Positions 6,794 through 14,289 of a stretch of 64,000 bases of DNA are shown in pieces. Below the pieces are notes generated by a model. The model saw nothing but the letters and a program-made list of their open reading frames with translations, searched no databases and was not told the origin of the DNA. The DNA lies in the NCBI GenBank assembly GCA_034423135.1, contig DAOUJC010000010.1, positions 13,835-77,834 on the forward strand, read 5' to 3'. The position numbers and the translations under genes were made by a program. Position 1 is the stretch's first letter. Each line of letters starts with the position of its first letter. Source of the DNA: JAPPHY01 sp034423135. Lineage in GTDB: Bacteria > Chloroflexota > Dehalococcoidia > Lucifugimonadales > UBA2985.

Positions 6794-8557
6794 CTACGTC
6801 GCGCGCGGAAGCGTGAAGGTGAAGGCGCTGCCCTCTCCCTCCCGGCTCTGCACTGCAACCTCTGAACCGTGCGCCTGCACTATGTGCTTGACGATGGCGA
6901 GCCCCAACCCCGTGCCGCCGCCCTGCCGCGACCGGTCCGCCTTGTAGAAGCGCTCGAAAATGTGTGGCAAGTGGTCCTCGGAAATGCCCACGCCGCTGTC
7001 TCTCACCCCGACCCGGATCATCTCGTGCTCCGGGTACGCCGATAGCGTCACCGAGCCGGTGCCGGGCGTGAACTTCAGCGCATTGTCCAGAAGGTTGATC
7101 AGCACCTGCCGTAGCCTCTCCTCGTCCCCGACCGCGCGCGGCAACCGCTCCGGCACAATCACCTCCACCCTCACGTTCTTGTAGTCGGCTCTTTCCTGGA
7201 AGCTCTCCTTGACCTCGGTCATCAGCAGCCGCAGGTCAAGAGTGTTCAGCGAAAGCAGCCCCTGCCGGCTGTCCAGCCTGGCCAGGTCGAGCAGGTCTTC
7301 GATAAGCCTGCTCATCCGGTCGACCTCCCAGTTGATGCGGCGTACGAAGTCCCTGGCAACCTCCGCCTCCTCAAGCGCGCCGTTGTCGAGCGTCTCCACG
7401 ATGGCCTTCACTGAAGCCAGGGGACTCCGCAGCTCGTGCGATACGTTTGTGACGAACTCCCTGCGAGTGGTCTCCACCTGGTGCATCCTTGTGAGATCAT
7501 GAATGGTCAGCAGCACCCACGTAGCCCCACCTTCCACTATTGGCGTGGCGGTTGCGCTGAGGAAGCGGACAGGTTGAAACAGCTCCACCTCGCCGTGCTG
7601 CTGCTCCCGGGTTTCCAGGCAAGCGGCCACGAGCCGGTTCAGGTCGGAGTCGCGCACAACCTCCGGGAAGATCTTGCCGATTGGGTCAGGCTCGCGCACG
7701 CCCAGCATCTCCAGGCCCGCGCTGTTGACCAGCTCGGTGCGCTCCTCCGGCCCGATGAGCGCCACGCCGTCCGCCATGGTGTCCAGCACGGCCGAGAGCT
7801 TGTCGCGCTCGCCGGACAGCTCCTGCACCATGCTCCTGAGAGCCTCGGCCATGCTGTTGAAGGCGTCCGCAAGCTCGCGCGTCTCGTCCTGAGCCAGCGC
7901 CTCCACGTGATGGTCGAGATCGCCGAGGGCGACCTGGCGCGCAGCCTCGGTCACGCTGCGCACAGAGCGCGCGGTTCGCCTGGCCAGGTAGTAGCCCAAC
8001 GCCAGCGACAACGCCGACACGACGATGGCGGATACGACGATTGTGGCGATTATGCGGTTGACGCTGGACTGGATCGCGGACGTGGGTATCGCCACCCTCG
8101 CAACCCCGACCAGCTCCCCATCGGCCCGGATGGGAGCAGCGGTGTACAGCAACTCCTCACCCAGCGCGGCGCTCACGCGGGTGCTCCAGCTGATGCCGCC
8201 CGCAAGCGCCTCTCTCACCTCAGGGCGCTGGCCTTGATTCTGGAGATCCTCCGGCGACTGCCACGTATCCGCCAGCACCTCGCCGTCGCTGTCGATGACG
8301 GTGACACGGGCGTCTATGAGGCTGCCGACGCGTTCGCCCGCATCGCGCAGGTCGTCCACGTCCGCCCCCGCGTCGAAGAGCGGCGCCAGGCTCTCGGCCG
8401 CCAGGACGGCCTCCCGCTCCAGCCGCTGCTCAACGCTGGCGATGTGCGTGTCGCGCACAAAGTCGACAAGGTAGATGCTCACCGCACCCATGGAGACTAT
8501 GATGAGTACGGTGTAGGAGAGTACGATGCGCCACTGGAGACTGTGCAGGAGGTTCAT
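6794..8557 (-). CDS. phoR: Phosphate-responsive sensor histidine kinase PhoR
   Basis: Membrane sensor kinase, 587 residues. In order it shows a membrane helix (about 10-32), an extracytoplasmic sensor region, a second helix (about 170-193), a HAMP linker, a PAS domain (from about 255) and the dimerisation/phosphorylation helix HELRSPLASVKAIVETL with the phospho-acceptor His. The ATPase domain has NLLDNALKF (N box), RDSGVGIS (G1), IFERFYKAD (F box) and GGTGLGLAI (G2). It would phosphorylate the neighbouring regulator at low phosphate. Its ATG overlaps the phoB stop by four bases. The position beside pst-phoU and the HAMP-PAS layout support PhoR over other OmpR-class kinases. Confidence 0.9.
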   Translation of the reverse strand: MNLLHSLQWRIVLSYTVLIIVSMGAVSIYLVDFVRDTHIASVEQRLEREAVLAAESLAPLFDAGADVDDLRDAGERVGSLIDARVTVIDSDGEVLADTWQSPEDLQNQGQRPEVREALAGGISWSTRVSAALGEELLYTAAPIRADGELVGVARVAIPTSAIQSSVNRIIATIVVSAIVVSALSLALGYYLARRTARSVRSVTEAARQVALGDLDHHVEALAQDETRELADAFNSMAEALRSMVQELSGERDKLSAVLDTMADGVALIGPEERTELVNSAGLEMLGVREPDPIGKIFPEVVRDSDLNRLVAACLETREQQHGEVELFQPVRFLSATATPIVEGGATWVLLTIHDLTRMHQVETTRREFVTNVSHELRSPLASVKAIVETLDNGALEEAEVARDFVRRINWEVDRMSRLIEDLLDLARLDSRQGLLSLNTLDLRLLMTEVKESFQERADYKNVRVEVIVPERLPRAVGDEERLRQVLINLLDNALKFTPGTGSVTLSAYPEHEMIRVGVRDSGVGISEDHLPHIFERFYKADRSRQGGGTGLGLAIVKHIVQAHGSEVAVQSREGEGSAFTFTLPRAT

Positions 8558-9252
8558 GCTTCGAACCGGTAGCCCACGCCCCTGATGGTGATTATCTTCC
8601 TGGGATGCCCGGGCTCAGCCTCAATCTTCTCTCGGAGCCAGCGCACGTGCACGTCCACCGTGCGGCTGTCGCCTATGTAGTCGTAACCCCAGAGACGCTC
8701 GAGAATCTGGTCTCTTGTGAATGCGCGACCCTTGTTGGACACCAGCAGCGCCAGCAGCTCGAACTCTCTGGGCTTGAGGTCGAGCGGGTTGCCGGCCACC
8801 TTGGCCGTGTGGCCCGTGAGGTCGATCTCAATGTCGCCCGCTCTCAGCACGGTGTTTCCGGCGGCCTGTTCCGACTGCGCACCCATCGCAGAGCGGCGAA
8901 GCATTGCGCGCACCCGCGCCAGCAGCTCCCTCATGCTGAAGGGCTTGGGCACGTAATCGTCGGCGCCCAGCTCCAAGCCTACCACCCGGTCGATCTCCTC
9001 GCCCTTGGCCGTGAGCATGAGGATTGGAGTGAGGGTCTCCCGGCGGAGGATGCGGCAGACCTCAAGGCCGTCCAGCCTTGGGAGCATGACGTCCAGGATG
9101 ACCAGGTCCGGCACACCTTCCCTCGCCTGCTGAAGGCCCGCCTCGCCGTCCGTTGCGGTAAGTACGGAGTAGCCCTCTCGCTCCAGGCTGTACCTCAGGG
9201 CCTCGAGAAGGTTCTCCTCGTCCTCGATTATCAGGACCTTCTGTTCAGGCAA
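8554..9252 (-). CDS. phoB: Response regulator PhoB/PhoP (OmpR family)
   Basis: Two-domain DNA-binding response regulator, 232 residues. The receiver domain has an acidic pocket in IIEDEEN, phospho-acceptor Asp54 in PDLVILDVMLP, and Lys in YVPKPFS. The C-terminal winged helix (about 130-230) carries DSRTVDVHVRWLREKIE, which contacts DNA as tandem dimers. This explains the 11-bp repeat arrays nearby. It is translated first, with phoR overlapping it. Its start is only 21 nt from the tRNA-Pro gene upstream, so it may lack a promoter of its own. Confidence 0.93.
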   Translation of the reverse strand: MPEQKVLIIEDEENLLEALRYSLEREGYSVLTATDGEAGLQQAREGVPDLVILDVMLPRLDGLEVCRILRRETLTPILMLTAKGEEIDRVVGLELGADDYVPKPFSMRELLARVRAMLRRSAMGAQSEQAAGNTVLRAGDIEIDLTGHTAKVAGNPLDLKPREFELLALLVSNKGRAFTRDQILERLWGYDYIGDSRTVDVHVRWLREKIEAEPGHPRKIITIRGVGYRFEA

Positions 9253-9273
9253 GGCGTTACTCAGCGAATGGGG

Positions 9274-9349
9274 TGGTCGGGGCGACTGGACTTGAACCAG
9301 CGACCTCCACGTCCCGAACGTGGCGCGCTTCCGACTGCGCTACGCCCCG
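9274..9349 (-). tRNA. tRNA-Pro (anticodon CGG), CCA encoded
   Basis: The minus strand folds as a cloverleaf. The acceptor CGGGGCG pairs with CGCCCCG, the anticodon stem CCACG/CGTGG holds loop TTCGGGA with anticodon CGG, and the T loop is TTCAAGT. Discriminator A is followed by an encoded CCA. A TATAAT hexamer (complement of 9358-9363) lies 8 nt before the 5' end, correct for a tRNA promoter. phoB follows 21 nt downstream on the same strand. Confidence 0.95.
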
Positions 9350-9366
9350 ACGCCTCCATTATACGC

Positions 9367-10332
9367 TCACTTGGCGGCGGATTCCACGCCCTCCGCGTGA
9401 GACTTGGATCTCGCTTTGTCATCGGCCGCCTCCGGGAGCGGCACGGTGACGCCATACATGTCTCGCAGAACATCCAGGAAGGCCTGAACTCCGGCGCCGT
9501 AGTGCTGTGCCTGGCGCACCATCACCGCCGTGGGCAGCGATATGGAGTGGCCCTCCCTCAGCGACACCACCCGCAGGCTGCCCCGCTCAAGCTCGTGGCG
9601 CATGCTGCTCCTGGGCAGGAACGATATGCCGATGCCCAGCTCAACCATGTGCTTTGTCGCCTCTATGCTGTCCAGCGTCATCTCGACCCTGGGCGAGATG
9701 CCCGCCTCGCGGCACACCTGCCCGATGAGCACGAAGTAGGTTGAGTCCCTGTCGTACAGGATGAGCGGCTCGCGAGCGACGTCGTAGATGCTGGCCTCGC
9801 CGGCCACGGCGAATGGATGGCTCGGCGAGGTGACCAGGCAAATGTCCTCGTCATACAGGTGTATGGTGACAACGTCCGGGTCCGTCAGCACGCGGCACAG
9901 CCCCACCTGCGCTTCCTCATCGGCGACCATGCGCAGCACGTCCGACGACCGGCCGACGCTGATGTGCACCTTGATATCGGGGTACCTCCGCCGGAACCGG
10001 TCCAGTATGGTGGGCAGGGTGTACGTGCCTATGGCCCTGGCCGACGCTATCTGCAGCACGCCGCCGGACGCCCCGCGTGTCGTGTCGATTACCTCGCGTC
10101 CCTGCCGCAGCGCCTCGATCGCCCGCTCAGTGTACGGGCGGAACGCTCTGCCCCACTCAGTCAGCCGCACGCCGCGCCCCATGCGGTGGAAGAGCGGCAC
10201 GCCCAGCTCCACCTCCAGCGCGTGCACCCTCGCGCTCAGCGACGGCTGCGAAAGGAACAGGGTCTCCGCGGCGCGGCGGAAACTGCCGCGATCCGCCGCC
10301 GCCAGGAACGCCTCCAACTGTGCTAATTCCAT
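9367..10332 (-). CDS. LysR-family transcriptional regulator
   Basis: DNA-binding regulator of 321 residues. The N-terminal winged helix-turn-helix (residues 1-60) reads FLAAADRGSFRRAAETLFLS followed by QPSLSARVHALEVELG, a standard LysR pattern. The C-terminal part is a two-lobed effector-binding domain (about 90-295). LysR proteins often control a divergent neighbour, but here the adjacent genes are an orphan on the same strand and, beyond it, plus-strand isocitrate lyase, so the target is not evident. It ends close to the tRNA-Pro promoter. Confidence 0.9.
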   Translation of the reverse strand: MELAQLEAFLAAADRGSFRRAAETLFLSQPSLSARVHALEVELGVPLFHRMGRGVRLTEWGRAFRPYTERAIEALRQGREVIDTTRGASGGVLQIASARAIGTYTLPTILDRFRRRYPDIKVHISVGRSSDVLRMVADEEAQVGLCRVLTDPDVVTIHLYDEDICLVTSPSHPFAVAGEASIYDVAREPLILYDRDSTYFVLIGQVCREAGISPRVEMTLDSIEATKHMVELGIGISFLPRSSMRHELERGSLRVVSLREGHSISLPTAVMVRQAQHYGAGVQAFLDVLRDMYGVTVPLPEAADDKARSKSHAEGVESAAK

Positions 10333-10374
10333 GGGTCTCTCATTCCTTCCTTCTCTTGGTGAGTAGGATATCGG

Positions 10375-10977
10375 TCAGAGTGTCCTAATTGCGTTCAAGA
10401 ATTCTCTCGTCATCACTGCACTGGCGTCTTGCATTGCGTTGTCCAGCCGCCAATTGCTCCTCGTTCCTTCAACAATTATCGGCTTGTAATCTTCATTAGT
10501 GGTGAGTGACCTAAACGTACAGAATTCCCTCTTCGAGTCAATGATCATGACCTTCCGCCAAGTTCCGTCAGGAACTTCAATCACAACAAATACTGGGGCA
10601 GGTCCCCAATCCGGCTCATCCCTATCTAGCGTTATCTGATTAAGCAGATCAATTCGCTCCTGGTCACCCAGTAATCGCGAGTCGGAAATTGAGTTATTGG
10701 GCCCACGGTGTCTGGTCTGAGGATCATCGTATTGGCAACCTAGCATCCCACTGTCTTCAGCCCTTTGCATAACGCGCAAAGCCACGGACACTGGAATTGT
10801 CCAGAATACTTGTCTGACTTTGTAGAATCGCCTGTTTGACAGCCCGGATGGATACAGCGTTCGCCATGATAGACAATAGTACCTTTCTGGATGCACGTTG
10901 AGTCGCCATTGCAGCCTTAGCATGATGGGAAGTCCATCATGCGTTTCCGAGACGGTCATGATTTCTTGATAGGACAT
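10375..10977 (-). CDS. Hypothetical protein, low-GC orphan
   Basis: Unrecognised 200-residue protein, no membrane segment. It contains a Trp/Arg-rich N-terminal half and a beta-rich stretch (PVFVVIEVPDGTWRKVMIIDS, split here as two strands) near residues 127-148. Base composition is clearly more AT-rich than the surrounding genes, which suggests recent acquisition. The ATG at 10977 has no strong ribosome binding site that I can see. It lies between a LysR regulator and isocitrate lyase, and I cannot infer a function. Confidence 0.6.
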   Translation of the reverse strand: MSYQEIMTVSETHDGLPIMLRLQWRLNVHPERYYCLSWRTLYPSGLSNRRFYKVRQVFWTIPVSVALRVMQRAEDSGMLGCQYDDPQTRHRGPNNSISDSRLLGDQERIDLLNQITLDRDEPDWGPAPVFVVIEVPDGTWRKVMIIDSKREFCTFRSLTTNEDYKPIIVEGTRSNWRLDNAMQDASAVMTREFLNAIRTL

Positions 10978-11003
10978 GGTTCACTCTCCACTTGTGCCCT
11001 CAC

Positions 11004-11022
11004 TGATAGAGAAGTTCTATCA
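11004..11022. promoter_or_regulatory. Inverted repeat, possible operator
   Basis: TGATAGA and TCTATCA form a perfect 7-bp inverted repeat around GAAGT in the divergent gap between the orphan gene (starts 10977) and aceA. The position suits an operator for either promoter, and no regulator can be named. Confidence 0.35.
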
Positions 11023-11043
11023 CTGCTATAGGAAAGGCTGTCC

Positions 11044-11071
11044 TTGTATTATATCTCATGGCGGCTATACT
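11044..11071 (+). promoter_or_regulatory. Probable aceA promoter
   Basis: TTGTAT at 11044 and TATACT at 11066 are separated by 16 bp, giving a transcript start near 11078 and a leader of about 60 nt before the ATG at 11140. Confidence 0.45.
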
Positions 11072-11139
11072 GGTACAGAGGCAAAGAACACTCGGCTGTT
11101 CAACAATCTGGTAGAGCAACAGGGATAAGGAGGCAGGAC

Positions 11140-12429
11140 ATGAACAACCACCATCGGGACTTCGACCAGCAGGTGCGCGCGCTTGAAGAGAGCTGGGCAA
11201 CAGACTCGCGCTGGAAGGGCGTAAAGCGAGACTTTACGGCCGAATCAGTGGTGAAGCTGCGCAACAGCATCAAGATCGAGCACACGCTGGCGAAGCGCGG
11301 CGCCGAGCGCCTGTGGAATGACCTCAACGGCGACGGCTTCGTTCGTACATTCGGCGCCCTGACCGGCGCGCAGGCCGTGAACATGGTCAAGGGCGGACTC
11401 AATGCCCTCTACCTCAGCGGCTGGCAGGTGGCCGGCGACGCCAACCTGGCCTCCCACACCTATCCTGACCAGAGCCTCTATCCCTCCAACAGCGTTCCAT
11501 CCGTCGTGAAGCGGCTCAACAACGCTCTCATGCGGGCAGACCAGATCCAGCGCCTGGACGGCAAGTCTGACCTCGACTACTTCGTGCCAATCGTCGCGGA
11601 CGCCGAGGCCGGTTTCGGCGGCGCCATCCACGCCTACGAGCTGATGCGCGGCATGATCGAGGCCGGAGCCGCAGGCGTCCACTTCGAGGACCAGCTTTCC
11701 TCCGCCAAGAAGTGCGGTCACATGGGCGGCAAGGTGCTCATCCCATCCAACATGTTCATCCACACGCTGAACGCGGCAAGGCTGGCGGCCGACGTCCTGG
11801 ACGTGCCCACCATCCTCTGCGCCCGCACGGACGCCCGCAGCGCCACGCTCCTCACCAGCGACATCGACGAGCGCGACGCAGCGTTCTCCACCGGCGAGCG
11901 CACGACCGAGGGCTTCTACGTCGTGCGGGACGGCTTCGAGGCCGCCGTCTCCCGCGGGCTGGCATACGCACCCTACGCCGACCTGCTGTGGTGTGAGACC
12001 TCCGACCCGGACCTGGACGAGGCAATCGCCTTCGCCGAGAGGATTCGCGCCGAGTACCCGGACATGATGCTAGCCTACAACTGCTCTCCCTCCTTCAACT
12101 GGAAGAGCCACCTGGACGACGACACCATCGCCAAGTTCCAGAACGAGCTGGGCAAGGTGGGCTACAAGTTCCAGTTCATCACCCTGGCGGGCTGGCACAT
12201 GATCAACCTCAACGCCTTCGAGCTGGCCAAGGCTTACAGCACGGAGGGCATGCCCGCCTACGTGCGCATCCAGGAGCAGGAGTTCGCCCGCGAGGTGGAC
12301 GGCTACACCGCCACCAAGCACCAGGCCGAGGTTGGCGCAGGCTACTTCGACGAGGTGCTGCTGAGCGTGAGCGAGGACCTTGGCGCCACCGCAGCGCTGG
12401 CAGGCTCCACGGAGGCTGCTCAGTTCTAG
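11140..12429 (+). CDS. aceA: Isocitrate lyase
   Basis: Glyoxylate-shunt enzyme of 429 residues that splits isocitrate to glyoxylate and succinate. The catalytic loop KKCGH with the reactive Cys is present in the context SSAKKCGHMGGKVL, with IVADAEAGFGG for metal binding upstream and YNCSPSFNW downstream. The length matches the compact actinobacterial type. ATG at 11140 is preceded by AAGGAGG; an in-frame codon at 11044 overlaps the likely promoter and is rejected. No malate synthase gene is visible in the window. A strong stem-loop follows the gene. Confidence 0.96.
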   Translation: MNNHHRDFDQQVRALEESWATDSRWKGVKRDFTAESVVKLRNSIKIEHTLAKRGAERLWNDLNGDGFVRTFGALTGAQAVNMVKGGLNALYLSGWQVAGDANLASHTYPDQSLYPSNSVPSVVKRLNNALMRADQIQRLDGKSDLDYFVPIVADAEAGFGGAIHAYELMRGMIEAGAAGVHFEDQLSSAKKCGHMGGKVLIPSNMFIHTLNAARLAADVLDVPTILCARTDARSATLLTSDIDERDAAFSTGERTTEGFYVVRDGFEAAVSRGLAYAPYADLLWCETSDPDLDEAIAFAERIRAEYPDMMLAYNCSPSFNWKSHLDDDTIAKFQNELGKVGYKFQFITLAGWHMINLNAFELAKAYSTEGMPAYVRIQEQEFAREVDGYTATKHQAEVGAGYFDEVLLSVSEDLGATAALAGSTEAAQF

Positions 12430-12472
12430 GCAGAGGTTTAGCGCACTAGCGCTGGCAACCGAGCTACGGTTG

Positions 12473-12504
12473 GAGGGTGCAGGTTCACAGTGACCTGCAC
12501 CCTC
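12473..12504 (+). terminator. Stem-loop after aceA
   Basis: Perfect 12-bp stem GAGGGTGCAGGT / ACCTGCACCCTC with an 8-nt loop, 44 bp after the stop codon. The following T-tract is weak (TTCG), so termination efficiency is uncertain. Confidence 0.6.
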
Positions 12505-12608
12505 TTCGCGTCCGTCATCGTATCGCCCTCCGCCCGAACCACTCCTGCCCTTCGGCTAGGCTCAGGGTAAACTCCGCGTAGAGTCCATCCGCACTCTCCC
12601 GATCGCAT

Positions 12609-12743
12609 GGTTCGACAGGCTCACCACGAGCGGGCGGAGACACCTCCCCCCGTCATGCCGAGCGCAGCCGAGGCATATTGGACACTCGCCGGCGCGCACG
12701 CGTCCCGCTCACCCTGAGCATGTCGAAGGGCGTGAGCGGGCCG
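12609..12743. repeat. 135-bp direct repeat, left copy
   Basis: This block matches 14098-14232 over 135 bp at about 92 percent identity by eye, in the same orientation, on the other side of the EVE-nuclease gene. It starts GGTTCGACAGGCTCACCACG and ends in an imperfect palindrome CCGCTCACCC...GGGCGTGAGCGG. The palindromic part belongs to a family dispersed through the window. The gap 12430-12846 holds this, the aceA stem-loop and no gene. Confidence 0.85.
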
Positions 12744-12846
12744 GAAGCGTCGGCGGGTGCACTTGTGAGAACGTCAGCGAATCACTATGATGGACGCAGA
12801 TCCCCTCCGGCGCGGAGGTCGGGGACATGTATGCCACGGAGGTTAC

Positions 12847-13965
12847 ATGAAATACCACTTGAATCTCTTCAATCCCGAAACCTGGGCGGTTTTCCGCGAG
12901 TTGGGTGCTACCGTCTCTGGCTTCAGCAAGAGGCACTGGCGTTTGGCAGAAGAGCGGGTCAGCCAAGGTGATATCTTTCTCTGCTATCTGACACATTTGT
13001 CTAGATGGTGTGGCGTACTGGAAGTCGAGTCCGGTCCCTATTACGACGCGAGCCCCAGATACTCCAATCCCGATCCATATCCTGTCCGTTTCCAAGTCAA
13101 GCCAATTGCTCTCCTAGACCCGGAATCTGCGGTACCCATACGTGAGCAAAGGGTTTGGAGCACCTTGACCATCACCAGACAGCATGAAATGGGACGTTCA
13201 CATTGGACGGGGTTCTTCCGCAGTTCCCTCAGTACATTCGAGAATGCAGACGGGGACTTCCTGGCGCGCCTCATAAAGGAGCAAGTCGCGAATCCTCAGA
13301 GGTACACGCTCACCAACAAGCAGCTACGCGAGCTTGAACGGAGCAGGAGGGTAAGGACAAGAGAACGAGAAGTGGCGGTCAAGGTTTCTGACCACAAGGA
13401 GGAGGACACATCAACGTCATCGGAGACGACCGAGCTCGCCACAGGATCAGAGAGCCGGGAGTCTATTCGGTACCAGGCTAAGGTGGCCCAGATTGGGGCA
13501 GAGATGGGATTTGACATATGGCTGCCAAGAGGCGACAAGGCGCGGGTATTGGAGCACATCCCGCCACGACTGTACGACAAGTTTCTAGACGAACTCAAGC
13601 TGAACTACGATAGGCAAGTATTGGGAACCGTGGAGCGAATTGACGTTCTGTGGCTTGAGGGTCTGTCAATAGTGAGGGCGTTCGAGATTGAGCACACAAC
13701 TTCAGTTTCCTCAGGGTTGATGAGGATGGCTGACCTACGTGCCATGCAGCCCAATATGAACATTCGGCTACATATTGTAGCGCCGGCGGAGAAACGCCAG
13801 CGAGTGCTCCGCGAGATGGAACGGCCCGGTTTCTCCCCATTGGCAAAACAGTGCTCGTTCCTGTCGTATGACTCAATTGACCTGTTGGCGCAAGAAAGGC
13901 ACTTAGCGCACATGAAAGTCTCAGTTATCGCGGACTACGAGGAAACCGCAGAGTCTGGCAACTAG
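12847..13965 (+). CDS. EVE-like domain fused to a predicted PD-(D/E)XK nuclease
   Basis: Predicted 372-residue protein. Residues 1 to about 150 resemble an EVE/PUA-like domain (MKYHLNLFNPETW..., GDIFLCYLTH, RWCGVLEV), a fold that recognises modified bases. A charged linker (about 160-205) leads to a C-terminal domain with candidate nuclease residues Asp266 in RIDVLWLEG and Glu280/Glu282 in AFEIEHTTS. This layout suggests a modification-dependent restriction enzyme, which is an inference. ATG at 12847 follows GGAGG; an ATG at 12787 has no such site. The gene is lower in GC than its neighbours and lies between two 135-bp direct repeats. Confidence 0.7.
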   Translation: MKYHLNLFNPETWAVFRELGATVSGFSKRHWRLAEERVSQGDIFLCYLTHLSRWCGVLEVESGPYYDASPRYSNPDPYPVRFQVKPIALLDPESAVPIREQRVWSTLTITRQHEMGRSHWTGFFRSSLSTFENADGDFLARLIKEQVANPQRYTLTNKQLRELERSRRVRTREREVAVKVSDHKEEDTSTSSETTELATGSESRESIRYQAKVAQIGAEMGFDIWLPRGDKARVLEHIPPRLYDKFLDELKLNYDRQVLGTVERIDVLWLEGLSIVRAFEIEHTTSVSSGLMRMADLRAMQPNMNIRLHIVAPAEKRQRVLREMERPGFSPLAKQCSFLSYDSIDLLAQERHLAHMKVSVIADYEETAESGN

Positions 13966-13997
13966 TTGGCGTTCAGTCAGCCTTGCGGCAAGTCCTA

Positions 13998-14077
13998 GAT
14001 TCTTCGACTTCGCTGCGCTCCGCTCAGAATGACGGTCGGCTCCCCCCGTATCCACTCCTGCGAAAGCAGGAGTCCAT
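13998..14077. repeat. Dispersed repeat fragments (TCAGAATGAC type and CCTGCGAAAGCAGG type)
   Basis: 13998-14033 is a palindromic unit ending in CGCTCAGAATGAC, related to 37731-37840. 14053-14077 contains ACTCCTGCGAAAGCAGGAGT, a perfect hairpin also seen near 37618. No gene is visible in 13966-14289. Confidence 0.7.
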
Positions 14078-14097
14078 CCCCGCTTGCCCGCTCGAAT

Positions 14098-14232
14098 GGT
14101 TCGACAGGCTCACCACGAGCGGGCGGAGACACATCTCCCCGTCATGCCGAGCGCAGCCGAGGCATCTTGGACATTCGATGGCGCAGACGCGCACCGCTCA
14201 CCCTGAGCGTGTCGAAGGGCGTGAGCGGGCCG
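14098..14232. repeat. 135-bp direct repeat, right copy
   Basis: Second copy of the 12609-12743 block, same orientation, same length, about 11 differences. It lies between the EVE-nuclease gene and the 3' end of leuS. Confidence 0.85.
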
Positions 14233-14289
14233 AAGGCGTGGACTCCTGCCTACGCAGGAGTGGGGTTGGGGAGTGAGCGGCTTCGCCCC

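Noticed and set aside
12430..14289. CRISPR array from the repeats around the EVE-nuclease gene
   Set aside because: There are only two 135-bp copies separated by a gene, with no regular spacers or cas genes.
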